DNA of 64,000 bases from Uranotaenia lowii. Its lineage: Eukaryota > Arthropoda > Insecta > Diptera > Culicidae. Below the pieces are notes generated by a model. That model saw only the letters and a program-made list of their open reading frames with translations. It made no database searches and had not been told where the DNA came from. Positions 47,743 to 59,757 of this stretch are shown here, in pieces. The stretch is taken from NCBI RefSeq assembly GCF_029784155.1, contig NC_073693.1:331084592-331148591 (forward strand), given 5' to 3'. Made by a program: the position numbers and the translations under genes. How positions within the stretch are numbered: the stretch's first letter is position 1; each line of letters starts with the position of its first letter.

Positions 47743-48421
47743 CATGGTTCGAATAGATGTGGGTAACTCCAGACTTGCTCTAATCGATTTGCAATTAATA
47801 CTTAGTACCCGAATTATTAAAAGTTCAACTCAAATTATCTTACAAGATTTTTTTCTGTACTCAGAACTGAGAGAAAATTACACCTTTAACCGGGTGACTT
47901 AAGATAAGCATGTTTGCATAAGATTGTTTATTTTTCATTTCTCTTTTGTTTTGGTTCAACGCTTTTATTTGAACGCGGCGCAAGCAGTGAAAGTTTACGT
48001 TCAGGAAAGTTGGGCCTAGGTGGCCTAGGTCCTAGGTCCTAGTCAGTCGTGTCAAACGAAACAAAATTTTGAAAAAAAAAATTACGTTCCTATAGGATAT
48101 GTATAGTTCGGACCAATTTTTGTATCTACAAGAAGTTATTCCAGTCCATTTTATCCTGATCAAATCGGACAGTAACGGGCAGTTTACCGGAATCCCATCT
48201 CGCAGCTGTTGCTGTAACAGACTAGTATGTATCTGGGAAAACACCGTATCAACTCTAAACAACAGCGATGATATTCCCCAAGCTGCTTATCCACCGTAAT
48301 TACGTTTGTTGTTTTTATTTTATCTGTGTTATCTGCTAACTACTATGAAATCAAAGCAGTTCTTCTAGAGGCCGATTTAATTCAAAAGTTTCGAGCATTA
48401 ATATGACGGCAGTCCCACATT
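47743..48421. other. AT-rich spacer
   Basis: A short GGCCTAGGTGGCCTAGGTCC repeat lies near 48013. No gene is supported. Confidence 0.4.
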
Positions 48422-48429
48422 ATAGGTAC

Positions 48430-50981
48430 CAGGGCTTGGTAAGGGATCGCATTCTGACTGTGACTGCGTGAACGAACGAATGTGCGCCGATTGACTTCCA
48501 CAGTCATAAGCATTCAGTTGAATGCGAAACGGCCGCAGTCATTCTGCCGTTTCTTGACTGCTTGTATGGTATCCGCTGCCGCAGCTTTACGAGAGATAAT
48601 TTTTTCAGTCCTTCATTCCACCGCTCCTCATTCATACCGAAGGTTACAAACAGAGAGTTTGAACGAATGGAAGCGGGACTGCGATTCTGCCAAGGTATAG
48701 GACATTTTTCGCTCTCATTTTTTTTCTCCGGTCGTGGCTCGTGCCGCTAGCCCCTACCAACCAACAAGGTAGAGTGTATGGAATGTGTTGGTTGGGTTGG
48801 GTGGAAAGTTTGCATCACATTTGGAAAAAATGCTGAAGTAATTAAAGCCACTCTAGCACAAGCGATTTGTTAATTTTAAACATGATCATTCTTTGCATAA
48901 ACTAAAGCTTAGTTCTTTTAGAAATGAGATGCTGATAGCTCATTTCTTAGTAATCGTACATTCAAAACTTTTAAAGCTTTATGTCTTTATTATGCATTTC
49001 TGGAAGTGAAGTTAAAATATAACCACTATGCCTTTTTGGCCACCAAGCATCAGTGCAAAATTTGAGATAATTTGGTTGATTCCTGAATAAGCGCAACGCG
49101 TTTCAATTTTGTATGGAAATTCGTATGTAAGAAAAAAAAAATTGCACATAAAATCGTCCAGAAAATTCAAATAAGCTTGAAATAAAGTCGGTCTTTGGTT
49201 TTTGGTTTGACTATTCTTAAGCTTCATTTTTTGCTAACATGACAAGCAGCTAAGCGTTTCATGAAAAAAGTTATAAACATTTCAAAATAAAAAAAAACTG
49301 AATCCATTGAAAAGTATTTAAAAAGGGCAGACTTGCTAGAGCTTTTCATAATTTCATAAAATGTTTTTGCAAAGGTTATAAAAATCAATAAAAATTCTGG
49401 CTATTGCAAAGCAATTTTTTGAGAATTTTTATTCTCATCCTACACAGCTTTCAATTAAGCAGTCAAAAAGTTGTATAACATTGAATATCTTTACTGGGGT
49501 ACAAGTTACGTTTATGCTTTGTTCACATGAATTGTACTACAAGAATCAAGGAATATTTTTCATCCAAAGTTATATTTTAGAAACTTTCAGTACATCTCTG
49601 AAGATTTTTTAATGAAATTTTTTGTTTCCATATTTCCATACTTAATTAAAACCCGTTGCACTTATTCAGGACAGGATGGATCGCTTCCAAAACATTTATT
49701 GCTATTTCTGATAGCAAAAACAACCAAAAAAGGTTATGGGAGGTGTAAAAGTTTAAAAATTGGAAATTTTTATACAAAGCTTGCAGCGGTCTAATAACCA
49801 TTGCCAAAGACTCAAAACAGCAATTCCATTAAATATAGATCCAAAAATAATTCACTGTGATTTACATAATGCATTGCACCAAACTCATGTCTTCGGACGC
49901 GTTATAGAGAACTGATTTTTAAAGAATAGAAAATTTTACACTGAAAAATAATGAAACCTTTTAAATATGGGGGAGTGGGGAATCATGGGTCACTTTTTTC
50001 TTTGTTCTATAACTTTTTTTTTATTATAAAAGATAAAATGAAAATAAAAAATGGTATGGTTTTCTACATTGTCAAGGTATCATTTATTTTTTATTTTTTA
50101 AAAGGTTGTTTTCAGCAAGTTCTGACTGATTTTAAAAGAGCAGTATTTTTTGGATTTTGAAAAACGATGGGGAATTGTGGGCCACTAAATCCTAATTGTC
50201 CAAATAACATACAAAGTTTATCAGGTGACCCAAACCTGTGCGTTCCATAATTCATTTAGTTATTTTAAAGCAATTTCAGATTATAAAATAAAAAAGAGAG
50301 TTGCGTATGATCGAAAAAACTTAAAAACCTAGCACGCGAACGTTTTGGCAACATTTCACGTGAAAAAAATGACAAAACTAAGATCATAAAAATAAAATAA
50401 GCATGATGCATATGATGCGTATTTAAATCAAAAACAACATATAGAAAAATATGCGTACGCAAAGCAACGACAATGACAGTTGAATTTAAATTTTTATCAC
50501 AACACACACACACACCTGAAATATTAACACATGGCCCACGTTACCCCACTCTCCCCTATAAAAAGTAAGAAAAAAACTTAAAATTAAAATGACAATTTTT
50601 TAAATTTTAATCATAAAATGTAGAAGTCACTCGCAGTCCGAACAGAACTGCTTCTCCACTATAGAACTCGCTCCGAATAAGCATATTCACTTCTACCTAC
50701 TCAGTGACTGCGGTTTGACTGCCGAGGTGAATGTTTTTTTCGCAGTCGTTTGACTGCAAAATGACCGTGGACGGTCGAAGCATGAATGGGAGTTTGAGCA
50801 AAGCAGGACGATTTGAACGAGAGAGGATTTCTTAGAGAAATGGAAGAACGAATGCGTCACGAATTCTCCCAGTTGGGTTGGAAACGAATGGCTTGCGAAG
50901 GACCGCACAAAGTGGAATGCATGCAATTGACTGAGCCAGTGTGTTGACTGCTGGTGAAAAAAGGGATCGCCTCAAGCCCTG
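48430..50981. mobile_element. Non-autonomous hAT element with perfect 8-bp duplication
   Basis: The left end reads CAGGGCTTGGTAAGGGATCG. The right end is the complement of CAGGGCTTGAGGCGATCCC. ATAGGTAC flanks both ends exactly (48422-48429 and 50982-50989). The 2,552-bp interior has no transposase. Both subterminal regions (48450-48700 and 50630-50960) are GC-richer and carry repeated GACTGC/GCAGTC words. A separate TIR element (49966-50559) has inserted inside. Confidence 0.88.
49966..50559. mobile_element. TIR element, GGGAGAGTGGGG family (copy 2), nested in the hAT
   Basis: The left end TATGGGGGAGTGGGGAATCA and right end TTACCCCACTCTCCCCTATA are inverted repeats. The interior matches 20494-21417 (GGTATGGTTTTCTACATT, AACGTTTTGGCAA, AACAACATATAGAAA), with about 330 bp absent relative to copy 1. 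Confidence 0.8.
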
Positions 50982-50989
50982 ATAGGTAC

Positions 50990-52430
50990 TCAATACCCCA
51001 GCAACATCAACCAATTAGTCACAACAACTTCCACAGAGTAGTCTACCTATACTGAACATAATCACCTAATGAACCTCAAATCGCGTACAACTAATATTCA
51101 TTGAATTATGCTGAGACACAACTGCTATCTTAAGGTACGTAACATCACTATTTTTCGAACAACTTTTCTTTTGTGATCCTTATCTCAATAGAACTATTTA
51201 AAAAAAAAAATGTTTTCATTATGTACAACTTTGCATATTAAGTAAATATTCATGCCACCTGTTTGAAGAATCGCGACTATCTTTTCAGATTTTTTTTCAG
51301 TTTTTTTTCTTTTTTTTTTGTTACTGTAAATTTTGAACCAAAAAGAGGTTTTTTTTAAAAAAAAAGGAACCAGTTCGTTTACATTCTGGGATGATAGCAA
51401 TTGTAGAACTTTTAATATATTAGGCTCATTCATAGTTTAACATTTGTGACTTCATATATCCTTCTATACTCTAAATCAAGCAAAAACAATATAACAATGG
51501 ATTCTTCCCTCATAAAAGTCTTACGATTCATGAGAATTAACTTTATGTTTTTTTTTATTTATTTAGCCATACAATGTTGCCCAACAACATGATATTATTT
51601 TAGCCAATGGGTTGATATAAGAAAACACATTAAAAATTGTTTTTCTGTTACTGAGATACTTGGTTTTAATTTCTCAAATTGTACCTACATATATATAATT
51701 TAAGATAATGAATCCTTGTTTGCTGACCTCTTAATATTATCAGACTTTAAGTGGATTTTGAATTAATTATTGCGATTGTGTATCGTTCTAACGGGTACGA
51801 TCACTACTCTAACCTTATTTGACTAAATATTCTTTATAAGTTATTTTACTTTTAATGTTTTTTTTAAGGATTATGAAACTTGGTTGCACAGGAATTATTA
51901 TAGTCTGTTGATCATTACTATACGCAGTTAACTTATCCTTCCCAGTTAAAAACATCTGGTTTGCTTGCGATTAAATACCATGAAAATTATTGATTTTAGT
52001 CAATTAATTATCAGATCATTGGTTGACATAACCTACACTGGAATAACAATCTTATAATCGTTTTCCATTCTACTGGGCTTTTTTTAGTAAACTTTTTTTT
52101 TAACCTTGGGTAGTTTATACTCACACATTTATACCTACCAGCTAAAGTTGATCGTTTGAATTGAAATTACTCGTAGAAAACTATTACCCTCTATATTGTT
52201 GGTCTTTCGAAATAAAAAGATCTGACATAATACTATCTTACACTTTTTCGCGACAAATGTATTTCTATTTTGATAAATTGTAGAATGCACCCTTCGATAA
52301 CGTTTATCGTTTATCATTCGTTAGGATCATGTATCTGATAATCTTCATGTAAAATTGCTCGTAAATGTGTGGGGCCCACTGTGGGCCTTGTTAAGGCGCT
52401 CTGATATAGTGTAAAGTGAGCTGAACATGT
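50990..52430. other. AT-rich spacer
   Basis: Long T and A runs. No supported gene. Confidence 0.4.
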
Positions 52431-52431
52431 T

Positions 52432-52629
52432 ATGACAACTATTCATTGGCCACCGGCCACCAGCACTCTTGACTCTTACTCCGGGCTCTCGGTAACAGCC
52501 GCCATCGCCCATCATACACCACGCGAGTCAGTTCGCAGGCTTTACCCATACTACACGCACGTCCGAACATCGCTCACCAGCGCGCTTCCTGTCATCCCTT
52601 TGCCGGTGCGAATCGGAAATGCACAGTAA
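52432..52629 (+). other. Isolated GC-richer open frame, possible exon
   Basis: 65 codons with clearly higher GC than the surroundings. The peptide is Thr/Ser/Pro-rich with no recognised domain. CACAGTAAAT near 52621 could supply a weak donor, but no convincing acceptor lies upstream. Confidence 0.2.
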
Positions 52630-52959
52630 ATATTAGAACAAATTATGTATCACGAAATGTGGTTTTCAATGCATCAGTCCATCATCGTCAGGCTTCCAGT
52701 AACCCCTGAAGAACTTGTTCTCTGAACTATTTTTTTTTTTTGTGTTTACATTCCGAAGTTCTTTGAATGGACTTTATATTATGCTTATCACATGTTACAG
52801 AAGCAGGGGCTTTTAACCACCCTTTTTCTAAATTTTTATCAAATAGCTCAACGAAGATCATAACTAGAGGTAAATTGTAAATTATTTTTAGGATATGCTT
52901 AATAGATTTAACTTTTTTTTTTAATATAATTCAAAAGGCTTCTATTAATCCTAAGGAAC

Positions 52960-55430
52960 ATCATTTCTCGAACGAGATTTAATCCCAATTAAGAATTCTA
53001 TAACTTGAGCTCGAATGACCATATGAGAACTTTCTGCCACTCTTATGGGCTTTTCAATATCTTTATCTACTGAAAATAACAACAGTATTTTTTTGTATTA
53101 TTATAGAGTTATCCAGTGTTGTCTTTAGAAATTGTTTATGAACTATGATGTATGTATGATCTTAATTATGTAGATTATTTCTAATTAAGTTTACGCTCAG
53201 GGAAAATCTATCATCTTATTGGGAATTTAATTTCCAATTCATCACACTTTGAATAACCCTTTAGGGACTTTATCACCGTTTTGGGACTAGGGTTCCCCTA
53301 ATGAAACTTCTTATTTATTTGTCCATTCTACAACTCTATAAAATCCTAGCTTAAATTTATCCTTAGCAATTGTTCAGTGACGTAGCTTCTAGTTTATCAT
53401 GCAAAATGAATTTTTTTTTCATCAGTCTTTGAAGCAGTCTATCACCCTAATGGGAATATATTTTCAGTCATATTAAAGCAGAACTTGAGTAACCCATTGA
53501 AATTTCGTTCTTTTAGTCGCCCTACTGGGAGTTTCTTTCTGCAACTCAATAGAAGCTCGGACTCAAATTTATCGTTAAGATTTTTTTTCTTGCTATATTT
53601 TGCATATACATACTGAAATAACTCATATCATCTAGAAAATATGCATTACCGTATTGTGACTTGCCTTTCCTTTTTTTTTTTAACATTCAGCCTTTGAATA
53701 ACTGTGAAGTCCATCACAGTTATTTTCTAAAATTTGTCATCTCTTTTACTTCCAATATATCACGCAAAATAAAATAACGCAGATTACCCATAGAGAATAT
53801 TTATACCCTTATTGGAACTTTATCAACCTATTGGGACTGCACTTACAGTCATATTATTTAAGAATTTAAATAACTTCATAGGGGAAGGTGTTCACTTCTT
53901 ACTTATTCTACGTTTACAACTTAATAACATTCTAGCTTACGTTTATCGGTAAAATTTGTTCAGCGACTTGTTCATAATGCATATTCAAATAACTCAAATT
54001 ACCTTTAAATGCTATTCGTCACCCTGTTGAGACTTGTAAGCCCAGCGAGGCGACCCTATGAGGGCTTCTTAAGTCTACAGCTCACAAGCTAGCTCAAATT
54101 TTTTTTCAGAAATTGTTCATCCACTTAACTTTAAGTCTACCATGCATAAAAAATAACTAAAATTATCCATAGGGACTATTCATAACCCTATTAGTACTTT
54201 CCTTTTTTTTAAGTTTATCAGACAATGAATTATTCTTTCTATCAACTCATGGGCTTTTTTATCACCTTACTGGAACTTCTTTGTACTTTCAGTCTATAGC
54301 TCAATAAATTTCCAAGCTCAAAATAATCTTTGTGAATTGTCCTGCATTCGCATTTGCATACTGAAACAACTTCAATCCCTTCTAGGAACTATTCATTTGC
54401 TTATTACTATTTTCTTTTTTTTATCAGCCTTGAGTAATTCTTTAGGTTTATCGCATTATCTTCTGAATATTTTTCAAATTGCTTTTAGTATATCGTGTAT
54501 CATGAAATTACATAAATTATCATTTGAAATTATTTATCATATTTTAAATTTTTTTTTTTAGCCTTCAGGGACTTTATCACTCCAGTCGGACTATACTTCC
54601 GGTCATATTTTGGACTCTATACTCCAAATAAACGAATTTCGAGTAACTTTTCAAGGATTTAGTTACCCTAACGGGACTATACTTTCAGTCATAAATATTT
54701 AATCAGGGTTTGAATAACTCTATAGGAATTTTCCATCACACTATTGGGATTTTTTTTAATTAATCAGCCATTAAGTAACCCTTTAGGGACTTTACCACCC
54801 TAATGGAACTATATTATAATAATATTTAATTGGAATTCTAATAACCCTTTAGGGACTTTTCATCACCCTATTGAGAGTTTCGAATAGTATATTAACGAAC
54901 ATACTAAACCCTTTAGCGACTTTTTATCACCCTATTGGGACTTTATTTTAAAATTTACCAATTTTTTTTTGAATAACCATACAGGGACTTTTTATTACCC
55001 TATTAGGACTTTCTGAGAATATATTATCGATCATACTAAACCCTTTAGGGACTTTTCATCACCCTATTGGGACTTTTATTGTACAATGTATCAGGTTTTT
55101 TTTTAATAACTCTATAGGGACTTTTCATCACCCTATTTTGACTTTTTTATTTTTCAACTAATCAGCCTTCTAGTAACCCTTTAGGGACTTTACCACCCTA
55201 ATGGAACTATATTACGGTTATATTAAATCAGAATTCGAGTAACCCTTTAGGGACTTTTAATCACCCTATTGGGACTTTTATTTTGCAATTCATCAGTAAA
55301 TTTGAATATCCATATAGAGACTTTTTATCACCCTAATGGTCATCAACTAACGTTTAGTTTAACATATATAATAAAACCACTTGACTTACCCTTAGGGTCT
55401 ATCAGTCACCCTATCGGGACTGCTCTTTTT
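52960..55430. repeat. ~67-bp tandem repeat, homogeneous to the right, decayed to the left
   Basis: The core is AACCCTTTAGGGACTTTTCA followed by TCACCCTATTGGGACTTT. Clear units start near 54776, 54844, 54908, 54977, 55039, 55111, 55175, 55241 and 55309. Each unit has two sub-repeats of the form CCCT-x4-GGGACTTT. Units from 52960 to 54700 show the same words with increasing divergence. No frame persists. Confidence 0.8.
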
Positions 55431-55505
55431 TTGTTGATATGCTTTAGTTGTTTTTGTTCTGGAAAAAAAATCGTTATCGTAATTCACTTCCTTTTATTAG
55501 TTTAG

Positions 55506-56036
55506 GAGTAAAACTGCAGCAATAGCAATGCTAGTAATTAAATTTCCAGTTACTTGCCCTTGATTGCAGTACAAAAAATTAACCTTCAGGAAACTTCATT
55601 GCCAATTTAGACATTGCCGCTTGGATTCACATTATTAGGTTATACATACATCCATTTTACCGTCAAATTGTCGAAATTACTGCCTTCTTTAAGCTTACAA
55701 TTCAATTAAATGAATTCAATTTAAAATGTGGCAATTTTTTTTTTTAGATTATTTATTTCAGCTGCGGATTTGAAGCTGTGCCTTGGTTCAATGGAATATA
55801 TCGTTATCGATTTTTAAATTAATAGAATGCTAAAAAACTCTCAATTTTTTTTAAATTTTCAGATCATCAGTAGTATCTAGTAAAATACTTTTTCTTTACC
55901 TTAGTTCATTCGAACACGCCCACAGTACGGCCATTTTGTGAAAACCAAGCGTCTCATTTATATGCACCAAAAAACTCTTTTCATCACTACTTTTTAAAAG
56001 CAAATACTTACAAACCCTGGGGAGACTTGACCGCGC
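55506..56036. other. AT-rich spacer
   Basis: No supported gene. Confidence 0.4.
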
Positions 56037-56038
56037 CA

Positions 56039-56095
56039 TTGTCGTGACTGACCCAATTCCATTTCCGGAACCGTTCGGTCGATATGCCTCCTGAC
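56039..56095 (+). repeat. 57-bp identical block Y, copy 2
   Basis: Identical to 46276-46332. The sequence just beyond both copies is weakly similar (AGTGAATCAA against GCTGATTCAAT). Confidence 0.85.
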
Positions 56096-56236
56096 GCTGA
56101 TTCAATCATCGCGAATCCTTTCCTGCTTCACTTTTTAAAATAATCCTTTCTTCTTAAGCTCTCTCTGTTAACTGATTTCCAATTTCCATTCACTCTTCAA
56201 TTTCTCACCTTCTCTTTTCAACTATTTTAGCACTTT

Positions 56237-56258
56237 CTCTCTCTCTCTCTCTCTCTCG
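56237..56258. repeat. (CT)n microsatellite
   Basis: An uninterrupted CT run of about ten units. Confidence 0.9.
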
Positions 56259-56259
56259 C

Positions 56260-57325
56260 ATAAAAGCTCTCTACACGCTCATTCCTGGACAGTCAAATAT
56301 ATATTTTTCAATCAGCCATTCACTATGAAATAATCATGAACACTTATATCAATTTATTACATTTCTGCTTCATGAATTCAAATTATATCTCTTCACACCC
56401 AATATTCTCTACAGTCCTGAATCGTTATTCAGTTTATAATTACTAACATTTCTCTTTTTCATTCTAATTTTAGAAACGGAGATAGAAAAGGCAGTAAGGT
56501 GTTATTGTTCTCGCTTACTCCAGTGTACTTAATCATATTCCCAGTCGATTTCGATCACGATAGATTCCGTCTCACGTATCATTTATAGCTATGATGTCAC
56601 TGACGATTCTATATAATTTTTCAAGTGATTTATTCACAGAAAACCTGCTCTCTTACGGCTAACTCATCAATTGCTTTCCCAATCAAGTCCATTCCATCGT
56701 TCACTTCATTTCCCAAGATTCTCAAAGTCCTTAAGCCGATGCACTCTTCGAGCAAGATAGGGCTATAACTTAACGAATTTCAAATCGAGATTTCTAAACC
56801 AATGGACAGAAGCCACATCTACCGCCGCAATCCATATTGGTAGTCTTATCTTCGTTGTATGTTTTCATTGACTTGTATTCATCCTTTCTCGTAGAAGCTA
56901 AACAAATGATCCAATCCATGCACTGGTTCTTCTAGAACTTTGATATGTCAATGCAGTTATCAGTTCATTGGATTCAACTGTTTTCAAGATCTCATCGTTC
57001 AACCAATAAGTTTCTTATCCATACAGGTGCCCACAATTAGATTACAGTCCATATTACTTTCCTATTTTTCTCATTTCCTTTTTTGTCAGCCAGTAAAGTC
57101 AAGCGGACATCATTCTTTAAAACTCAACTCTCAGAGAATCATCAACTAAATCATGAATAAAATGCACATTTCACTTATCAACGGCAGCTTTATATAAAAA
57201 AAAGCTGTGTAAAAACTACATTGACAAAACCTGTCATTTGAGCCAAGCTGCAAGAAATCGTTTTAGTCAATAAATGTTCAAACAAACAATCATCGAAACC
57301 GGCATCTATGTAGGTGTATGTTTCG
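56260..57325. other. Spacer without a supported gene
   Basis: AT-rich, with several short frames that lack domains or splice context. Confidence 0.4.
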
Positions 57326-57329
57326 ATCC

Positions 57330-57830
57330 ATTGGAAACTATGTTAAGCCGCAGGATAGAAATTAAAAGAAGCTGCATTCCATTTGCAAGCTGCTCCAAGT
57401 CGCAACAAGCCGAAATCAGTCGCCGTTTCATTCAAGCGAGCTGTGCTAAGCCGCAACAGGAAAACATCACTTTTTCTTTAATTCTTGCAAGCTGTGCTAA
57501 GCCGCAACAAGTGAGCAAACATCTACCATCTCGCTCTAGCAAGCTGTGCCAAGCCGCAATAGAAAAAAAACATCGATCTCTCTTTCATTCCTGCAAGCTG
57601 TGCGAAGCCGCAAAAGGCAATATCAGTTGCCACCGTGTTCGTAGCGAGCTGTGCCAAGCCGCAATAGGTCAACATCATTTATCATCTCGTTTCAGCAAGC
57701 TGTGCAAAGCCGCAATAAAGCAAATGTCACCGACCATCTCATATTTGCGTGCTGTGCTAAGCCGCAGAAAGGTAGCATCAACTTGCCACCTCGTTCTCGC
57801 AAGTTTTGTTGAGCCGCAAAACCTCCATGC
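57330..57830. repeat. ~52-bp periodic array with conserved 20-bp core
   Basis: The core GCAAGCTGTGCTAAGCCGCA recurs about nine to ten times (near 57387, 57436, 57487, 57540, 57593, 57646, 57694, 57748, 57800) at 48-54-bp spacing. Intervening ~30-bp segments vary but retain a loose ACATCA...CCATCTCGTTTC theme. A 198-codon plus frame (57274-57870) spans it, but the core is read in three different frames (ASCAKPQQ, KLCQAAI, RAVLSRR), so coding is unlikely. Confidence 0.85.
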
Positions 57831-58092
57831 ACTTCTCATCATCCTCGTATCACCAAACAATATTCTATAGAATCCCGAAAAACTCACCTTCTATAAAATC
57901 ACTCAACTTCTATAGGTAACATTGATTTTCATCTAAAATGAAATCAGCCTTGGAAGCAGAAAACTTCTAAACCCGAAATCTGGGAACACCATTTTGATTT
58001 TTTTTCACTCACATAGTTTTCTCACTGTTCGGCGCAATATGTTTTATTTCACTCATATTTTCGTCGATTGCGAACCACCGGGCGATTCCGGA

Positions 58093-58115
58093 ATCTCTGG
58101 CCATCATGGCCAGAA
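58093..58115. other. Short hairpin just upstream of exon X copy 2
   Basis: TCTGGCCA TCA TGGCCAGA is a perfect 8-bp stem with a 3-nt loop, inside a looser ~50-bp palindrome bounded by GGCGATTCC and GGATCGCC. It ends exactly where duplicated block X begins. Confidence 0.6.
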
Positions 58116-58130
58116 CCTGGAAGGATCGCC

Positions 58131-58287
58131 ATTGTGAGTGTTCGGAGTTCCGCATCCAAGAATCGCCCGATGGTCCACAGCTGGCTTCACATGTTCACCT
58201 AACACAAACACAAGTGTTCTCCATCACGGTCCAATGTACAATGCCGCGCGATGCATTTGATGCTTTCAACGGCACCTATAGTTGGCC
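58131..58287 (+). CDS. Candidate exon X (copy 2)
   Basis: It encodes the same peptide as 44742-44898 and ends at the same GTGAGT donor. Upstream the frame stays open to at least 58001, adding residues such as AIPESLAIMARTWKDRH before the shared CECSEFR. The real 5' boundary is uncertain. CACTCACATAG ending at 58016 is one possible acceptor, and the ATG at 58106 a possible initiator. It could be an alternative exon, an alternative first exon or a recent non-functional copy. Confidence 0.45.
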
Positions 58288-58390
58288 GTGAGTGAGATAG
58301 CATGTATGATAGCTTGCATAGTGGCTGCGTCCTCGTAGCTATACCCGATATATATCTAATCCACCTTGTATCCAAATCCTATATCGCACA
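58131..58390 (+). repeat. 260-bp duplicated block X, copy 2
   Basis: One mismatch with 44742-45001, at a synonymous position. Same orientation, 13.4 kb apart. Confidence 0.9.
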
Positions 58391-59507
58391 ATAATCTTAA
58401 TAAAATTTAAAACAAATAAATCCTTGTGCACGAAATATAGCTTCTAACTTTAGCTTTCTTGGGCACTGAGTTGAATTTTTTTTGTGGGCATTTCGTAGTT
58501 ACCGAAGTCTATATAGTCTTTTTCCGAAGCAATATCGGATTTTTTTTCTTAGATGTTGAATAACGGAAAAGTGGAGTGTTGTTGAATAATGTCTAGAGTA
58601 AATATTTAAGTGACATTACGAGGTTTCCAAAACTGTATATTTTGTCCAAATCGGTTGAGAATCAAGATAGATACAGCGATTTTTAGCGAGGAGTGTTAAG
58701 TTTGCACTCAAGGTCTCATTAGGGAGTGTTTTTTGTCTGGGCTTTAAGAGTGAGTCCATAAAAAAAATGAAAAAAAGTAATGAAGAAATATTAGAGATTT
58801 CATGAATTCATTAAAGATCACAGAAGTGTTTTTTTTTATTTGGATGCGCCTGAGTAATGATACAAGGTTTCAAACTTCGAATAGTGTCAAATTGACACTC
58901 GAGAGCGGATAAGGCTCAATAAAATCTGAAAAAGTGTCGATTTAAAAGATATTCTTATTATCAGTGATGTCCTCGACGATATTGCATCGAATATTATACA
59001 GAATTCATGAACGACCCTTTTACTTGTCTTTCAAACTTAAATGGAAAATAAGAAATTGATCGATCATTGAAAGGAACGCCCGAGTACGATTTTCCGTCTT
59101 GTTCGAATGCATAATAATGAAATTATTGCAAATTGTTATAATTTTATTGGTGTCGTAAACTTGACCCAAAAGGCAAACTGACCAAAAAAGATGGCATTTT
59201 TGAACAAGTTTCGTGACCATCCTAGTTGAAATAATGAAATTTCACTATGTCAGCTAAACTTTGGCTGATTTAAAGATTCTTTTAATAATAAATACAAGAT
59301 TTTGGTTTCCGATGTCATATAACATGAAAGGAAATATAAGAAAAATTGAAAATTCATTGATTTTATTCTTAAAAGCTATTGTGTGTTTTTTTTACAGAAC
59401 AATTAGCTAACATTTGTAATGATCTGATAAATTATTTAATCTATAAAAACATGAAAACCAATGGAAACAAATTAAATTTTTTTTTATATTTATCACATAA
59501 AAACCGC
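58391..59507. other. AT-rich spacer
   Basis: No supported gene or clear repeat. Confidence 0.4.
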
Positions 59508-59757
59508 TTAGGGAACATCCATAAATGACGTAGCATTTGAGGGGGAGGGGGGGAGTTTGACTTTGTGTGACGATGTGTGACGAGAGGGGTAGTGACGATG
59601 TGTGTCTGGGGTAGGGGTTCAAGTAAAGCTACGTAGCTTTAATTAAATATCGAAAAAAAAAATCATGATTGAGCAAAATTATGCCTAATTCAATCTAGTC
59701 TGAACATGTAGCTTTTGGCTCCTACTGCCCGATTGTATTCAAGCGTATCAAGGAGCG

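Noticed and set aside
57330..57830. CRISPR array
   Set aside because: The repeat is only about 20 bp, the spacers are related to each other, there is no cas gene, and the window is eukaryotic in character.
57274..57870. 198-codon frame over the periodic array
   Set aside because: The conserved core is read in three different frames along the array, so the protein sequence is not what is conserved.
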